Shown here one piece after another: positions 26,999-35,142 of a DNA stretch of 64,000 bases. Both the position numbers and the translations under genes were made by a program. The notes beneath the pieces were generated by a model. The model saw nothing but the letters and a program-made list of their open reading frames with translations. It did not search any database and was not told the DNA's origin. Within the stretch, counting starts at the first letter, position 1; the number at the start of each line of letters is the position of its first letter. Source of the DNA: Bin87 sp963663945 (GTDB lineage: Bacteria; Chloroflexota; Dehalococcoidia; Lucifugimonadales; UBA3495); assembly GCA_963663945.1 (NCBI GenBank), contig OY760687.1:2914001-2978000 (forward strand), read 5' to 3'.

Positions 26999-27037
26999 GC
27001 CCGGCCGCCGGGGTCGCGTTGCCCCTGCGTAAACCGG

Positions 27038-28051
27038 CTAGAGCAGGGGCATCTGGAACGCGCGGTCCGCTTCCGTCGCGTTCTTGCCCAGGTGGATTGC
27101 GGAGTAACCCTTGCGACGCAGGTGGTCCGCCAGGTCCGGGAACCCGAACACGGTGTACACCTGCCTGGGGCCCACCGCCTTCACGTACGCGACCAGGTCG
27201 TTGAAATCCGCGTGATCACTGTACGGCAGGCTCGCGTCACCCGGCCGGCCCCGGCCCCAGGGTTTGACCCCGGAGCCGGCCGCCCAGCCCGTTAGCTCCA
27301 GGTACCGAACCGGCCGGCGTTCCGGTTTGATCAGGTTGACCATTTCGCGCGATTTCTTGCCCGGCGGGAAGAGCAGCGCCTCGCCTTCCCGGAACTGACC
27401 GCCACAGGCGCGGTACTCGCCCGGGAAATCCACCCCGGCCTCCTCGTACCTCTGCGCTATTTCGTAGACGCTCTCCTCACACGCCACGCGGAAACCGGCC
27501 TTCAGCAGGTGATACAGGGCCTCCTGCGCTTTGCCCAGTCGCCAGCCCATGACCACGGGCACGGCTCCCTGGTCAATCCACTGGGCCACCACGCGGATCG
27601 CGGTGCCGACGGCTTCTTCTTGAGGCGGGAAAACGTAGTCCGGACGACCGTAGGTGCTTTCGATCACCAGCACGTCGCAGGGCACCTGCTGATGCGCCTC
27701 GTTGATCGGCGAAGGCTGCACCCTCAGGTCGCCCGTGTACAGCAGGCGTTCCCCGGTCACCTTGCTCTCGACTAGGGTTTGAGCGGATCCCAGGCAGTGG
27801 CCGGCGGGATAGAGGGTGATCGCGCAATCCGGCAAATCCAGCGTTTCGCCGAATTCAAGCTCCACCGGCTCCGACCGCTTCAGGTAATCGCCCAGCAGCA
27901 ACCTGGTTCCGGGCGTGAGCACAGGACGGCGGTGCCTTGCCGTGTGGTCCGAGTGAGCGTGGGAGATGACCGAAGTGTCCTGCTTGCGCAGGGCATCAAG
28001 CCACAGCCCCATCTCCGGGAGGTGTATCCCCCTGTCGAATACCACGTCCAA
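27038..28051 (-). CDS. metallo-beta-lactamase-fold nuclease (RNA-processing/ligase-associated exonuclease-like)
   Basis: This 337-residue MBL protein is of the beta-CASP-related, CPSF73-like group that includes ligase-associated DNA exonucleases. The metal motif is SHAHSDHTARHRRP; LYPAGHCLGSAQTLVE and LLYTGDLRVQ follow; VIESTYG marks the insertion start; and SLPYSDHADFNDL near residue 280 is the late His motif. It is probably a zinc-dependent nuclease. No DNA ligase gene adjoins it, so an RNA-processing role is equally possible. It is divergent from the peroxiredoxin gene. Confidence 0.82.
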   Translation of the reverse strand: MDVVFDRGIHLPEMGLWLDALRKQDTSVISHAHSDHTARHRRPVLTPGTRLLLGDYLKRSEPVELEFGETLDLPDCAITLYPAGHCLGSAQTLVESKVTGERLLYTGDLRVQPSPINEAHQQVPCDVLVIESTYGRPDYVFPPQEEAVGTAIRVVAQWIDQGAVPVVMGWRLGKAQEALYHLLKAGFRVACEESVYEIAQRYEEAGVDFPGEYRACGGQFREGEALLFPPGKKSREMVNLIKPERRPVRYLELTGWAAGSGVKPWGRGRPGDASLPYSDHADFNDLVAYVKAVGPRQVYTVFGFPDLADHLRRKGYSAIHLGKNATEADRAFQMPLL

Positions 28052-28243
28052 TCGGGCGTCCCGGCCGCCGGCTGCGGCGTCGCGGAGTATAGCACGCGAC
28101 CCTCACGGGTACCGGACGGATCGCCGCCCACCGCTGGAGAATCGCTCCTGATGCCAGCGATTCCGGGGTGCGGTATAATCCCTGCCAACCCCGCCGGAGG
28201 GCCAGCCATTGCATCCCGCCCGGCATAATCGAGGAGAAGCTAG

Positions 28244-28711
28244 ATGCCAGGTCAAATCGGCGACACCGCGCCGGACTTCACGCTCCCGTCTCCCAACGAC
28301 GGAGACATCTCTCTGAATACCTACCGCGGCACCCACACTGTGGTTCTGTCGTTCCACGTCCTGGACTTCACCAGCGGTTGAACGGATCAGGCCACCTCCT
28401 TCCGCCGTTACAACGCGCGGTTCCAGGAGTTGAATGCCCAGGTGCTGGGTATCAGTTGTGACCACGTAGCCGCTCACCGGGCCTGGACCACCACCATGGG
28501 CGGGCTCCCCTATCCCGAATTGTCTGACTGGCATCCCAAGGGCCAGGTGACCACCGCCTACGACCTTTGGAACGACGAGCGAGGCGCCGGAACCCGCGCC
28601 GTGATCATCGTCGATCCCCAGGGCGTGATCCGGTATCGCGAGACCTACCAGCCGGGCACGCTGCCGGACCCGGAGACCATCCTGCAGGCCGTCTCCGACA
28701 TCGGCGGCTAA
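28244..28711 (+). CDS. selenocysteine-containing peroxiredoxin (AhpC/TSA family), in-frame UGA at codon 46
   Basis: Read through the TGA at 28379-28381 this is a complete 155-residue thioredoxin-fold peroxiredoxin. It starts MPGQIGDTAPDFTLPSP and continues NTYRGTHTVVLSFH. The TGA falls in LDFTSG-U-TDQATSF, exactly where peroxiredoxins carry the peroxidatic Cys of the F-T-X-X-C motif; the catalytic Thr is three residues before it. Downstream homology is uninterrupted (LNAQVLGISCDHVAAHRAW; TRAVIIVDPQGVIRY). GAGGAGA supports the ATG. A hairpin follows the UGA. The sec-encoding reading is inference from position and conservation; the alternative is a pseudogene. It should reduce hydroperoxides. 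Confidence 0.85.
28396..28429 (+). promoter_or_regulatory. candidate bacterial SECIS hairpin of the seleno-peroxiredoxin
   Basis: CTCCT (28396-28400) pairs with AGGAG (28425-28429), CCGC (28402-28405) with GCGG (28417-28420) and CGT (28406-28408) with ACG (28413-28415), leaving the apical loop TACA. The loop is 27 bases past the UGA, within the 16-37 range known for bacterial SECIS elements. The loop lacks the usual early G unless the last pairs open. Confidence 0.45.
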
Positions 28712-28736
28712 TCGGAAATCAACGGCTAAAACGAAC

Positions 28737-28760
28737 GGGGCGGGTCTTGCGACCCGCCCC
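28737..28760. terminator. bidirectional terminator hairpin, GGGGCG-core family
   Basis: GGGGCGGGT, a CTTGCG loop and ACCCGCCCC form a 9-base GC-rich stem between the convergent seleno-peroxiredoxin and GreA-like genes. It is AT-flanked on both sides but has no long T run. Confidence 0.65.
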
Positions 28761-28790
28761 AAACTTTGGCTGGTTCAGATTCCCGGGCCG

Positions 28791-29603
28791 TTATCCGCCG
28801 ATGCCCTCGATCCGGTACTCTACGGCGCCCCGGGGCGTCGTAATCGTCACTTCCTCACCGGCGCTCCGTCCCATCAGGGCCTGCCCGATCGGCGACACCG
28901 TCGATATCTTCCCTGCAGAGACGTCTGCCTCGCGCACGTCCACCAGCGTGAACACCCGCTGCTGCCTGGACGACATTTCGTGCAGCGTCACCCGGGAACC
29001 GATGCTCACCTTTTCCGTGTCGGCGTTGGCCGCGTCCACGATTTCCACGTTGACCAGATCGTTCTCCAGTTGCCGGATGCGTCGCTCAGTCATTTGTTGC
29101 TGTTCCCGGGCCGCGTCCAGCGGGGCGTTTTCCCGCACGTCGCCGTCGCTCCGAGCCAACCGGATCGCCTCACGTATCTGTGGAACCTCTTCCCGCAGGC
29201 GCTGCAATTCAGCCTGCAACTCCGTATGCCGCTCCTGGCTCAGGCGTGCGCTGGGGGTGCCGGCCGCCCGTCCCTCGCCGGCTGCGAACCGTCGCCGGTT
29301 GCGCCGGGGGGCCGCGGCGTACCGGGCCAGGCTGATCTCTGTCCAGCCGCGCTTGTTGGCAAACGTCAGGAATTTCTTCACCGGATCCAGCCTCTGGGAG
29401 GCGTCTTCCACGTTCTCCGTGGTCCACTTGGCGTATTCGCCGACCTCGATAGCATGGAGCGTTGCCATCGTTTTTTCCTTGCCTATCCTGGCCTGGAAAC
29501 GCAACAGTTCCTGCTGACCCTGCAACGCCTGTTTGCTATCCTTTAGGTGTTCTACGAACCTACTGATCGCTTCCGAAATCGAGAGGTGCTGGTCGTTGGT
29601 CAA
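28791..29603 (-). CDS. GreA/GreB-type transcription elongation factor with integrase-like N-terminal domain
   Basis: This 270-residue protein has an ordinary GreA in its last 150 residues: the coiled coil with the catalytic acidic tip SDGDVRENAPLDAAREQ (Asp155 and Glu158 equal E. coli Asp41/Glu44), then an FKBP-like domain (VSIGSRVTLHEM, VSPIGQALMGRSAGEEV). GreA rescues backtracked RNA polymerase. Residues 5-95 are an extra helical domain (ISEAISRFVEHLKDSK, LHAIEVGEYAKW, LDPVKKFLTFANKRGW) resembling the SAM-like core-binding domain of tyrosine recombinases. An Arg-rich linker joins them. Start TTG at 29603 has GGAGGG seven bases upstream and a good promoter; the longer frame is rejected. Confidence 0.88.
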   Translation of the reverse strand: MTNDQHLSISEAISRFVEHLKDSKQALQGQQELLRFQARIGKEKTMATLHAIEVGEYAKWTTENVEDASQRLDPVKKFLTFANKRGWTEISLARYAAAPRRNRRRFAAGEGRAAGTPSARLSQERHTELQAELQRLREEVPQIREAIRLARSDGDVRENAPLDAAREQQQMTERRIRQLENDLVNVEIVDAANADTEKVSIGSRVTLHEMSSRQQRVFTLVDVREADVSAGKISTVSPIGQALMGRSAGEEVTITTPRGAVEYRIEGIGG

Positions 29604-29960
29604 CTGTTTATCCCTCCGGGTTTGCCGTAGGCCGATGCTGCAAACTCCGTTCAATATAGCATTTTGGCCGGCGGTACGGCAAACGAGACCAGGGCCTGAA
29701 GCGCAGGCGGCCTCTGTTACGTAACTCTTGCTACGGTTTACTCCGTATTTGTTCACCAAGCGCCCGGGGTTAGGCGGCAATATACTCCCGGCATCACCGT
29801 GACCTGCCCGGTTCCGTGTCCCGGCGCTCAAGGGCCACGTCGTCCCAATGGCCCCGCTGACCTGATTGTCGAAGCGTTGCCGCGCACATATCATGTGCGA
29901 ACCGTGCAGATGATCGCCACCCTCCCCGAAGCCACCGGATCCACGTAGCAGGTGCACGTT
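29604..29960. other. 357-base divergent intergenic region
   Basis: It holds the GreA promoter on the minus strand (29653-29682). On the plus strand a TATACT at 29781-29786 lacks a well-spaced -35 box. No further gene or repeat was seen. Confidence 0.6.
29653..29682 (-). promoter_or_regulatory. promoter of the GreA-like gene
   Basis: On the minus strand TTGCCG (29682-29677), an 18-base spacer and TATATT (29658-29653) form a plausible sigma-70 promoter. It gives a leader of about 45 bases and supports the TTG start at 29603. Confidence 0.65.
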
Positions 29961-30563
29961 ATGACAACATCATCTCTCATCACCATCCCAGCGCGGCGCG
30001 GCAAGGCTGCCTTCCTCACCAGCGGCCAAAGCGTGCGCATCATCAACACCCACGGCCAGCAGGTGGTCGACACCTGGGCATTCTCCCGCCATGACCTGAC
30101 CGAGTTCATGTCCATGGAGCACTCCCGCACCGCGCTGGCTCGCGTGATGCCGGAGGTTGGTCAATCCATGGTCACCAATCGCCGTCGGCCGATCCTGACC
30201 CTGGTGGAAGACACCTCCGGGGGGATCCACGACACGTTGCTGGCGGCGTGCGATCGCTATCGCTATGAACTGCTGGGCTGCAAAGACTACCATGACAACT
30301 GCACCGACAACCTGGCCGCAGCCCTGGCGGAGCTTGGCCTGACTCCCCCGGAAACGCCCAGCCCGTGGAACCTGTTCATGAACATCCCGGTGGACGTCGA
30401 CGGGTCGGTGCGGTTCGAACCGCCCGTCTCCACCGTTGGCGACCACCTGACCCTGCGCGCCGAAATGGACTGCGTCGTTGCGTTCTCCGCGTGTCCTCAG
30501 GACATGGTGCCCATCAACGGCGTCGACTGCGTCCCCACGGAGGCGCATTTCCAAATCGTGTGA
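29961..30563 (+). CDS. DUF1989 (urea carboxylase-associated) family protein
   Basis: This 200-residue cytosolic protein belongs to the DUF1989 family, members of which sit near urea carboxylase or aminomethyltransferase-like genes. Family features are TIPARRGKAAFLTSGQSVRI at the N-terminus, QVVDTWAFSRHDLTEFMS, the conserved Cys of HDTLLAACDRYRYELLG, HDNCTDNLAAAL, and the C-terminal pair CPQDMVPINGVDC. The conserved Cys and His residues suggest a metal site. ATG at 29961 was chosen over an upstream GTG. No urea carboxylase gene is close by, so its role here is unknown. Confidence 0.83.
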   Translation: MTTSSLITIPARRGKAAFLTSGQSVRIINTHGQQVVDTWAFSRHDLTEFMSMEHSRTALARVMPEVGQSMVTNRRRPILTLVEDTSGGIHDTLLAACDRYRYELLGCKDYHDNCTDNLAAALAELGLTPPETPSPWNLFMNIPVDVDGSVRFEPPVSTVGDHLTLRAEMDCVVAFSACPQDMVPINGVDCVPTEAHFQIV

Positions 30564-30785
30564 CCTCGCACTCACCAACGGACGCCATCGCTCCCATCGG
30601 CGAATCGGGCCGATCGGTGGGCGGGTGATCCGTGCACGGGTTACGCTTCGCTGATAAGGCCGGGGTCATGCACGCAGGACCGCTCCCGTCGATTCGTGAT
30701 TGCTGACAACGCCTCGTTGCGACTGCCCGCCGGCCCTATGCTATGCTACCGAAACTGAACCCCAGCAAACACGGAGGCTGCTGCC

Positions 30786-31751
30786 ATGAAAGCCATCCAG
30801 ATCACTGAATACGGCGGACCCGAGGTGATGAAATACGTCGATCTGCCCGATCCGAGCCCGGGCCCGGACCAGGCCGTCGTCGACATCCAGGCCGTCGGCG
30901 TGAACTTCACCGACATCTACAGCCGCATGGGCGCCAACCCGCCCGGCCTGCCCTGGGTGGCCGGCGTTGAGGGAGCCGGCGTCGTACGAGCCGTTGGTTC
31001 CGGCGTGACCAACGTCGCAGTGGGCGATACCGTCGCCTATTGCAGCCACCCCGGATCATACGCGGAGCAGGCCCTGGTACCGGCCTGGCGTCTGATCAAG
31101 ATGCCCGACGGACTGTCGGCCCGGGACGGCGCGGCCGCCATGCTCCAGGGCATGACCGCTCACTACCTGTGCTACGACACCTATCGCGTCCAGGCCGGTG
31201 ACCGGGTCCTCGTCCATTCCGGGGCCGGCGGAGTCGGCCTGCTTCTCATCCAGATGTGCAAGGCACTCGGCGCGTACGTCTACTCCACCGTTTCCACCGA
31301 GGCCAAGGCGGAACTGGCCCGGGGAGCCGGCGCGGACCACGTGATCCTGTACACCCAACAGGACTTCGCCGCAGAAATCTCGAATGCCACCAACGGCGCC
31401 GGGCTCCAGGTCGTATACGACGCGGTGGGCAAGGACACCTTCGATCGCAGTATCGCCTGCCTCGCCCCGCGTGGTTACATGGTGCTCTATGGCCAGGCCA
31501 GCGGCCCCATCGAATCGATGGACCCCCGCGTACTGGGCAACGGCTCCAAGTTCCTCACCCGGCCCGGTTTGGGTGACTACACCGCCAACCGCGACGAACT
31601 GCAAAAGCGGGCCGGCGCAGTGCTCGGGTGGGTCCAATCCGGCGAGCTGAACCTGCGGGTTGAGCACCTCTTCCCGCTGTCGGACGCCCCGGAGGCGCAC
31701 CGCCAACTGGCCGGCCGCGCCACCACCGGCAAGATCATCCTCACCCCGTAG
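30786..31751 (+). CDS. NADPH:quinone oxidoreductase (zeta-crystallin-like MDR)
   Basis: This 321-residue medium-chain dehydrogenase/reductase lacks the zinc ligands of alcohol dehydrogenases. It has the quinone oxidoreductase start AIQITEYGGPEVMKYVDLP, GVNFTDIYSRMG, the hinge motif GMTAHYL, and the NADPH-binding loop VLVHSGAGGVGLLLIQM. The end reads HRQLAGRATTGKIILTP. It reduces quinones or enones by NADPH. A GGAG site lies before the ATG at 30786. The SprT-like gene follows 38 bases downstream. Confidence 0.93.
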   Translation: MKAIQITEYGGPEVMKYVDLPDPSPGPDQAVVDIQAVGVNFTDIYSRMGANPPGLPWVAGVEGAGVVRAVGSGVTNVAVGDTVAYCSHPGSYAEQALVPAWRLIKMPDGLSARDGAAAMLQGMTAHYLCYDTYRVQAGDRVLVHSGAGGVGLLLIQMCKALGAYVYSTVSTEAKAELARGAGADHVILYTQQDFAAEISNATNGAGLQVVYDAVGKDTFDRSIACLAPRGYMVLYGQASGPIESMDPRVLGNGSKFLTRPGLGDYTANRDELQKRAGAVLGWVQSGELNLRVEHLFPLSDAPEAHRQLAGRATTGKIILTP

Positions 31752-31789
31752 ACGCGGCATAACGCCGTGTCAACACACTCAGGCCGTCG

Positions 31790-32233
31790 ATGCTCCCAAC
31801 ACAATCACCGTCGTCGTGGCCCGCTCCCCGGGGCATTCTGCTCAACGACCTGGAGTGGGTCCACGACGTCGCGCAAAAGTATCAACTGGACGGGCTGGAA
31901 ATCCCGGTCGGTTCGGTGGTGTTGGAGCGCATTTCTGCCACCGGGGGAAGGTGCTTCTGCTACCCGGACGGCTCCTGGCTGATCGGCCTGTCTCATCCCC
32001 GGTTGCAACGCTCCGGGCGCCTGGGCATCGAAGGCATACTGGCCCACGAATTGCTGCACGCCTGGCTCTGGTCCCGGCATAATTACCAGGGACACGGCCC
32101 GGTGTTCGAGGGCCACGCCTCCGCGCGCGGTATCCCGCGGTGGTGTTCCGCGTTCGGCGAGGTGCGCCTCCTCGGACCGCAACAGCTGGCCCTCTTTGAC
32201 ACCTGGCCTCCGGCGCCGGCTGCGGGACTATGA
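31790..32233 (+). CDS. SprT-like zinc metalloprotease-family protein
   Basis: This 147-residue protein has the metallopeptidase helix ILAHELLHAWLWSRHNYQGHGPVFE, in which HELLH holds two zinc ligands and the catalytic Glu, with a third His in the following GHGP, as in SprT-like and minigluzincin proteins. A preceding beta strand (CFCYPDGSWLIGLSHPRL) is typical. Possible roles are proteolysis of DNA-protein crosslinks or stress proteolysis, by analogy only. The C-terminal 30 residues are unconserved. Confidence 0.75.
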   Translation: MLPTQSPSSWPAPRGILLNDLEWVHDVAQKYQLDGLEIPVGSVVLERISATGGRCFCYPDGSWLIGLSHPRLQRSGRLGIEGILAHELLHAWLWSRHNYQGHGPVFEGHASARGIPRWCSAFGEVRLLGPQQLALFDTWPPAPAAGL

Positions 32234-32378
32234 CACCGTTCCCCGTTTTCGCCAGTTACCGGTTTTCGGCGCGCTTTCATTTCGGCACAACCCGGTAATG
32301 ATAGATCAAGCGTCATCGCAACCCAAAACGTATTTTTTTACGAGTTTTTGCGAAATTTGCTCAAAATTGGCCTCCGAT

Positions 32379-32407
32379 TTGACATCGGCAACCGGTGCGG
32401 CTAAACT
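32379..32407 (+). promoter_or_regulatory. consensus sigma-70 promoter upstream of panD
   Basis: A perfect TTGACA (32379-32384), a 17-base spacer and TAAACT (32402-32407) lie about 60 bases before a small frame and about 455 bases before panD. The flanking sequence is unusually AT-rich for this window. Confidence 0.78.
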
Positions 32408-32466
32408 GCGGGCACTCAAACGCAGGTCTGCACACCCATCAACCTGCCCTTAAACAAGGAGGCCAT

Positions 32467-32637
32467 ATGAGTGCAGCCGCGCTTTTAGCGCGCCGACAAT
32501 TGTCGGAACCGGACTCTAGGCGGTCTCGCATGATGCGGGACCAGTGCGACCATTCTCCGCTATCTGGAAGCGGCCACCCCAGCGGGGTTGACACCATCCG
32601 CGGGCGTGCCAAGCACCAGCTGCCCTGCGAGCCCTAG
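32467..32637 (+). CDS. possible small protein of 56 residues
   Basis: The ATG is preceded by AAGGAGG at ideal spacing and lies just downstream of a consensus promoter, which is better initiation context than many genes here have. The product is basic and polar (starting MSAAALLARRQLSEPDSRR) with no recognisable domain. It may be a real small protein, or a leader peptide that affects panD. Confidence 0.42.
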   Translation: MSAAALLARRQLSEPDSRRSRMMRDQCDHSPLSGSGHPSGVDTIRGRAKHQLPCEP

Positions 32638-32862
32638 CTGCTCGTAGCCTAAATGGGCGGCGGAAGTAGCGTTCCGCCACGAGCCCTCCCCCCTTCGGGT
32701 TTTCGCCGCAACGCCGACCACAGGCTGGCGCATGTCTAAACATGCCTGCCTGTACCTGAGGCTTCCGAGCCCCACCGCGGCCGCGACGGCAAACTGGGCC
32801 TGAACCTGGCCGAAAATCCACCATCGCCAACCAAGCTTGGCCATTAAAAACGAGGAGCGAAT

Positions 32863-33252
32863 ATGAGAGAAGTTCTGAGGTCCAAAATCCATCGCTGTTG
32901 GGTAACCAGTGCCAATCTGGGGTACGTCGGCAGCATCCTCATCGACCGCGATCTCATGGAACAGACAGACATCATCGCGTTCGAGAAGGTCCAAGTGCTG
33001 AACATCAACAACGGCGCCCGCTGGGAGACCTACGCCTTGCCGGCCGAGCGCGGCAGCGGCACCATCGCCGTCCAGGGCGCGGCCGCCCGGCTTTGCCAGG
33101 AGCGCGACTGCCTCATCATCCTCGCTTTTGAGGTCACCGACGAGCCTGTCGATCCCCGCATGATGTTGGTCGACGAGAACAACAAATTCCTGGAGTGGAT
33201 CGAAGGTTCAATGTATGCCGAGCCTCAGCCCGAACCCGTCGCGCTTTTCTGA
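32863..33252 (+). CDS. panD: aspartate 1-decarboxylase
   Basis: PanD decarboxylates L-aspartate to beta-alanine for pantothenate and CoA synthesis. The 129-residue precursor should self-cleave between Gly23 and Ser24 in LGYVGSILID, making the pyruvoyl cofactor on the new N-terminus. Lys8 and the NGARWETYALPAERGSGTI block form the active site, and GAAARLCQERDCLIILAF follows. An AACGAGGAGCG segment precedes the ATG. Its 3' end overlaps the first codons of a decayed methyltransferase copy. No panB or panC lies nearby. Confidence 0.93.
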   Translation: MREVLRSKIHRCWVTSANLGYVGSILIDRDLMEQTDIIAFEKVQVLNINNGARWETYALPAERGSGTIAVQGAAARLCQERDCLIILAFEVTDEPVDPRMMLVDENNKFLEWIEGSMYAEPQPEPVALF

Positions 33253-33532
33253 GCGCTAAACCGAAGCATACTGCGACGCCGAGGACGCCCTCTACCGTTC
33301 CTGTTGGGACGCTGAGGGCTCCCTGCTCTGGGGCGCGTTCGACGGCCTCGAAGAGCCGGGTTCCGGTTCGCCGCATCCCGGTTGCAACGTTCGCGACCGC
33401 TTCCTGGCCGCATGTTCCCGGCTGAACTCCATCATGCTGCGGAACCCCGGCATGGATGAATCAGGTCGCGTGCTTGATCCAAGTTGCGGCAACGCTGAGT
33501 TGAGCTGGGCGCAATACCCCTTCATCAATTAG
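33242..33532 (+). pseudogene. decayed, internally deleted copy of the downstream methyltransferase
   Basis: Reading from 33242 gives RFSER-stop-TEAYCDAEDALYRS, which aligns with HRFSEQETEEYYDAEDVIYRS at the start of the gene at 33585. Similarity continues (WGAFDG, NVRDRF, SRLNSIM, GRVLDPSCGN) up to the SAM-binding loop. It then jumps directly to LSWAQYPFIN, matching the C-terminal LGWAQYLCVK of the intact gene. So about 190 codons are deleted, an in-frame TAA lies at 33257-33259, and no start codon remains. It overlaps the end of panD. Confidence 0.85.
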
Positions 33533-33584
33533 ACGAATCAAAATCCAGGCTACAACAAGATCCAGGCTACGAAAGGAGCTATAT

Positions 33585-34436
33585 ATGGTAACGGGCCACC
33601 GGTTTTCGGAACAGGAGACCGAGGAGTACTACGACGCCGAAGACGTCATCTACCGTTCCGTGTGGGATGCCGACGGCAGCGTGCACTGGGGGGTCTTCGA
33701 CAGTGAACCCACCGGCGATGACAACATCCGCGACCAGTTCCGCGGCGCGGGCATCCGCCTCAACGAACTGATGGTGGAATACTCGGGCATCGGCTCTGAC
33801 AGCCGCGTCCTCGACGTCGGCTGCGGCAACGGCACCAATGTGGTCTGGGTGCACCGGAACACCGGCGCTCACGCCACTGGCATCGACCTCAGCGGAGTGC
33901 GCATCGCCAACGCCGTCGCTTCTTTGGAACACATGCCTGACCTCGCCGGGAAAGTGGCATTTGAGAAGGCCTCGGCTACTGAACTCCCCTACGCGGAGGG
34001 CACGTTCACTCACGTCTGGAGCCAGGCCACCGTTTACCATGTGCCCGACAAGGTGCAGGTGCTCGAGGAAGCCTTCCGCGTCCTCGAACCCGGCGGGCAG
34101 TTCATCTTCGATGACCTCATCAAGCCCCGTACCAATATCAGCGAATCGGCGCGAAAGTTCGTCTACGACCGGCTGCTCTTCGACACCGACTTCAGCTTCT
34201 ACTCCTACATGGATGCGCTGGTCAACGTGGGATTCCGCGTGCTGCAGGCCCGCGACCTGTCGTCCCACCTCGCCCGCAGCTACACCTACCTGTCCCGGTT
34301 GGCGTCCATCGCGGAAGGACCCGAGGGATACCAGGACCGGTTTGACTACCTGACCGACGCCTACATGAAGACGGTAGATGCCATCAACAACGGCGAGCTT
34401 GGATGGGCGCAGTATCTGTGCGTCAAGCCGGCCTAG
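33585..34436 (+). CDS. class I SAM-dependent methyltransferase
   Basis: This 283-residue Rossmann-fold methyltransferase resembles the UbiE and sarcosine/dimethylglycine methyltransferase group. The N-terminal cap (YYDAEDVIYRSVWDADGSVH) is followed by motif I SRVLDVGCGNGTN, the acidic loop ATGIDLSGVRIANA, TELPYAEGTFTHVWSQATVY and FRVLEPGGQFIFDDL. The substrate may be a small amine or lipid; it cannot be fixed from sequence. AAAGGAGC precedes the ATG. A truncated relic of this gene lies immediately upstream and a different methyltransferase 28 bases downstream. Confidence 0.88.
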   Translation: MVTGHRFSEQETEEYYDAEDVIYRSVWDADGSVHWGVFDSEPTGDDNIRDQFRGAGIRLNELMVEYSGIGSDSRVLDVGCGNGTNVVWVHRNTGAHATGIDLSGVRIANAVASLEHMPDLAGKVAFEKASATELPYAEGTFTHVWSQATVYHVPDKVQVLEEAFRVLEPGGQFIFDDLIKPRTNISESARKFVYDRLLFDTDFSFYSYMDALVNVGFRVLQARDLSSHLARSYTYLSRLASIAEGPEGYQDRFDYLTDAYMKTVDAINNGELGWAQYLCVKPA

Positions 34437-34464
34437 TCCGATACCTATCGCGGAGCTATTACCC

Positions 34465-35109
34465 ATGCCTGAATCGGGAAGCATAAATCCGGACGAGAGA
34501 GTCCAGTGGGTCTACTCGTCCACCACCAACGACGAGTTGGCTGAGCGTTACGACCAGTGGGCCCAGGAGTATGACGACGACCTGGAAAACACCTTCGTCT
34601 GGCTCGCGCCCCGTCGTGGCGCCGAGACTCTCGCTGAGCACGTGGCAAAGGACGCCAAAATCCTCGACGCCGGCGCCGGTACCGGCCTGGTCGGCGTGGA
34701 GCTGCAGCGGTTGGGCTACGGCGACATCTGCGCCATGGACCTTTCCCAGGGGATGCTCGACGAGGCTCGTTCCAAGGGTTGCTATAACGACTTCCAACAG
34801 ATGGCGCTGGGCGATCACCTCGGCTTCGAGTCCGACGCCTACGACGCGGTCATCAGCATCGGCGTCTTCACCCCGGGCCACGCTCCGCCCAATTCCTTCG
34901 TGGAGTTGTGCCGCGTCACCAGGCCCGGCGGCCACATCGTCTTCAGCATGCGGCCCGACACTCACGTCGAGCTCGGCTTCAAGGACCAGCAGGACGCCCT
35001 GGCCGCCAGCGGCGCCTGGTCCCTGGTCGGCGTCACCGACCCGTTCCAGCCGCTACCCAAGGGCGAGCCGGAAGTGATGCACCAGATCTGGGTCTACCGT
35101 GTGAACTGA
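34465..35109 (+). CDS. class I SAM-dependent methyltransferase (WBSCR27/Mettl27-like)
   Basis: This 214-residue protein has the N-terminal segment YDQWAQEYDDDLENTFVW typical of Mettl27-like methyltransferases, motif I AKILDAGAGTGLVGVEL, the acidic loop ICAMDLSQGMLDEA, and FVELCRVTRPGGHIVFSMR. It is not closely similar to the preceding methyltransferase. ATG at 34465 was chosen; the longer frame overlaps the upstream gene. Together the two may form a small modification operon ended by the hairpin at 35143. Confidence 0.86.
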   Translation: MPESGSINPDERVQWVYSSTTNDELAERYDQWAQEYDDDLENTFVWLAPRRGAETLAEHVAKDAKILDAGAGTGLVGVELQRLGYGDICAMDLSQGMLDEARSKGCYNDFQQMALGDHLGFESDAYDAVISIGVFTPGHAPPNSFVELCRVTRPGGHIVFSMRPDTHVELGFKDQQDALAASGAWSLVGVTDPFQPLPKGEPEVMHQIWVYRVN

Positions 35110-35142
35110 GCCGACCCGACAGCGTTGCGATTACCCCTCCGT

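Larger units (their letters stand above)
32234..32862. other. gene-poor leader region upstream of panD
   Basis: This 629-base stretch contains a consensus promoter (32379-32407), a small frame with a strong ribosome-binding site (32467-32637) and several hairpins: GGCGGAA with TTCCGCC (about 32653-32672), and a composite stem (32720-32753) made of ACAGGC/GCCTGT outside and GCATGT/ACATGC around a CTAA loop. Together these suggest a long structured 5' leader of panD or a separate small RNA. I did not recognise tmRNA, RNase P or any known riboswitch. Confidence 0.5.

Noticed and set aside
32640..32862. tmRNA, RNase P RNA or SRP RNA before panD
   Set aside because: Hairpins and a TCCACCA string drew attention, but the tag peptide, tRNA-like ends and universally conserved RNase P or SRP motifs are absent.
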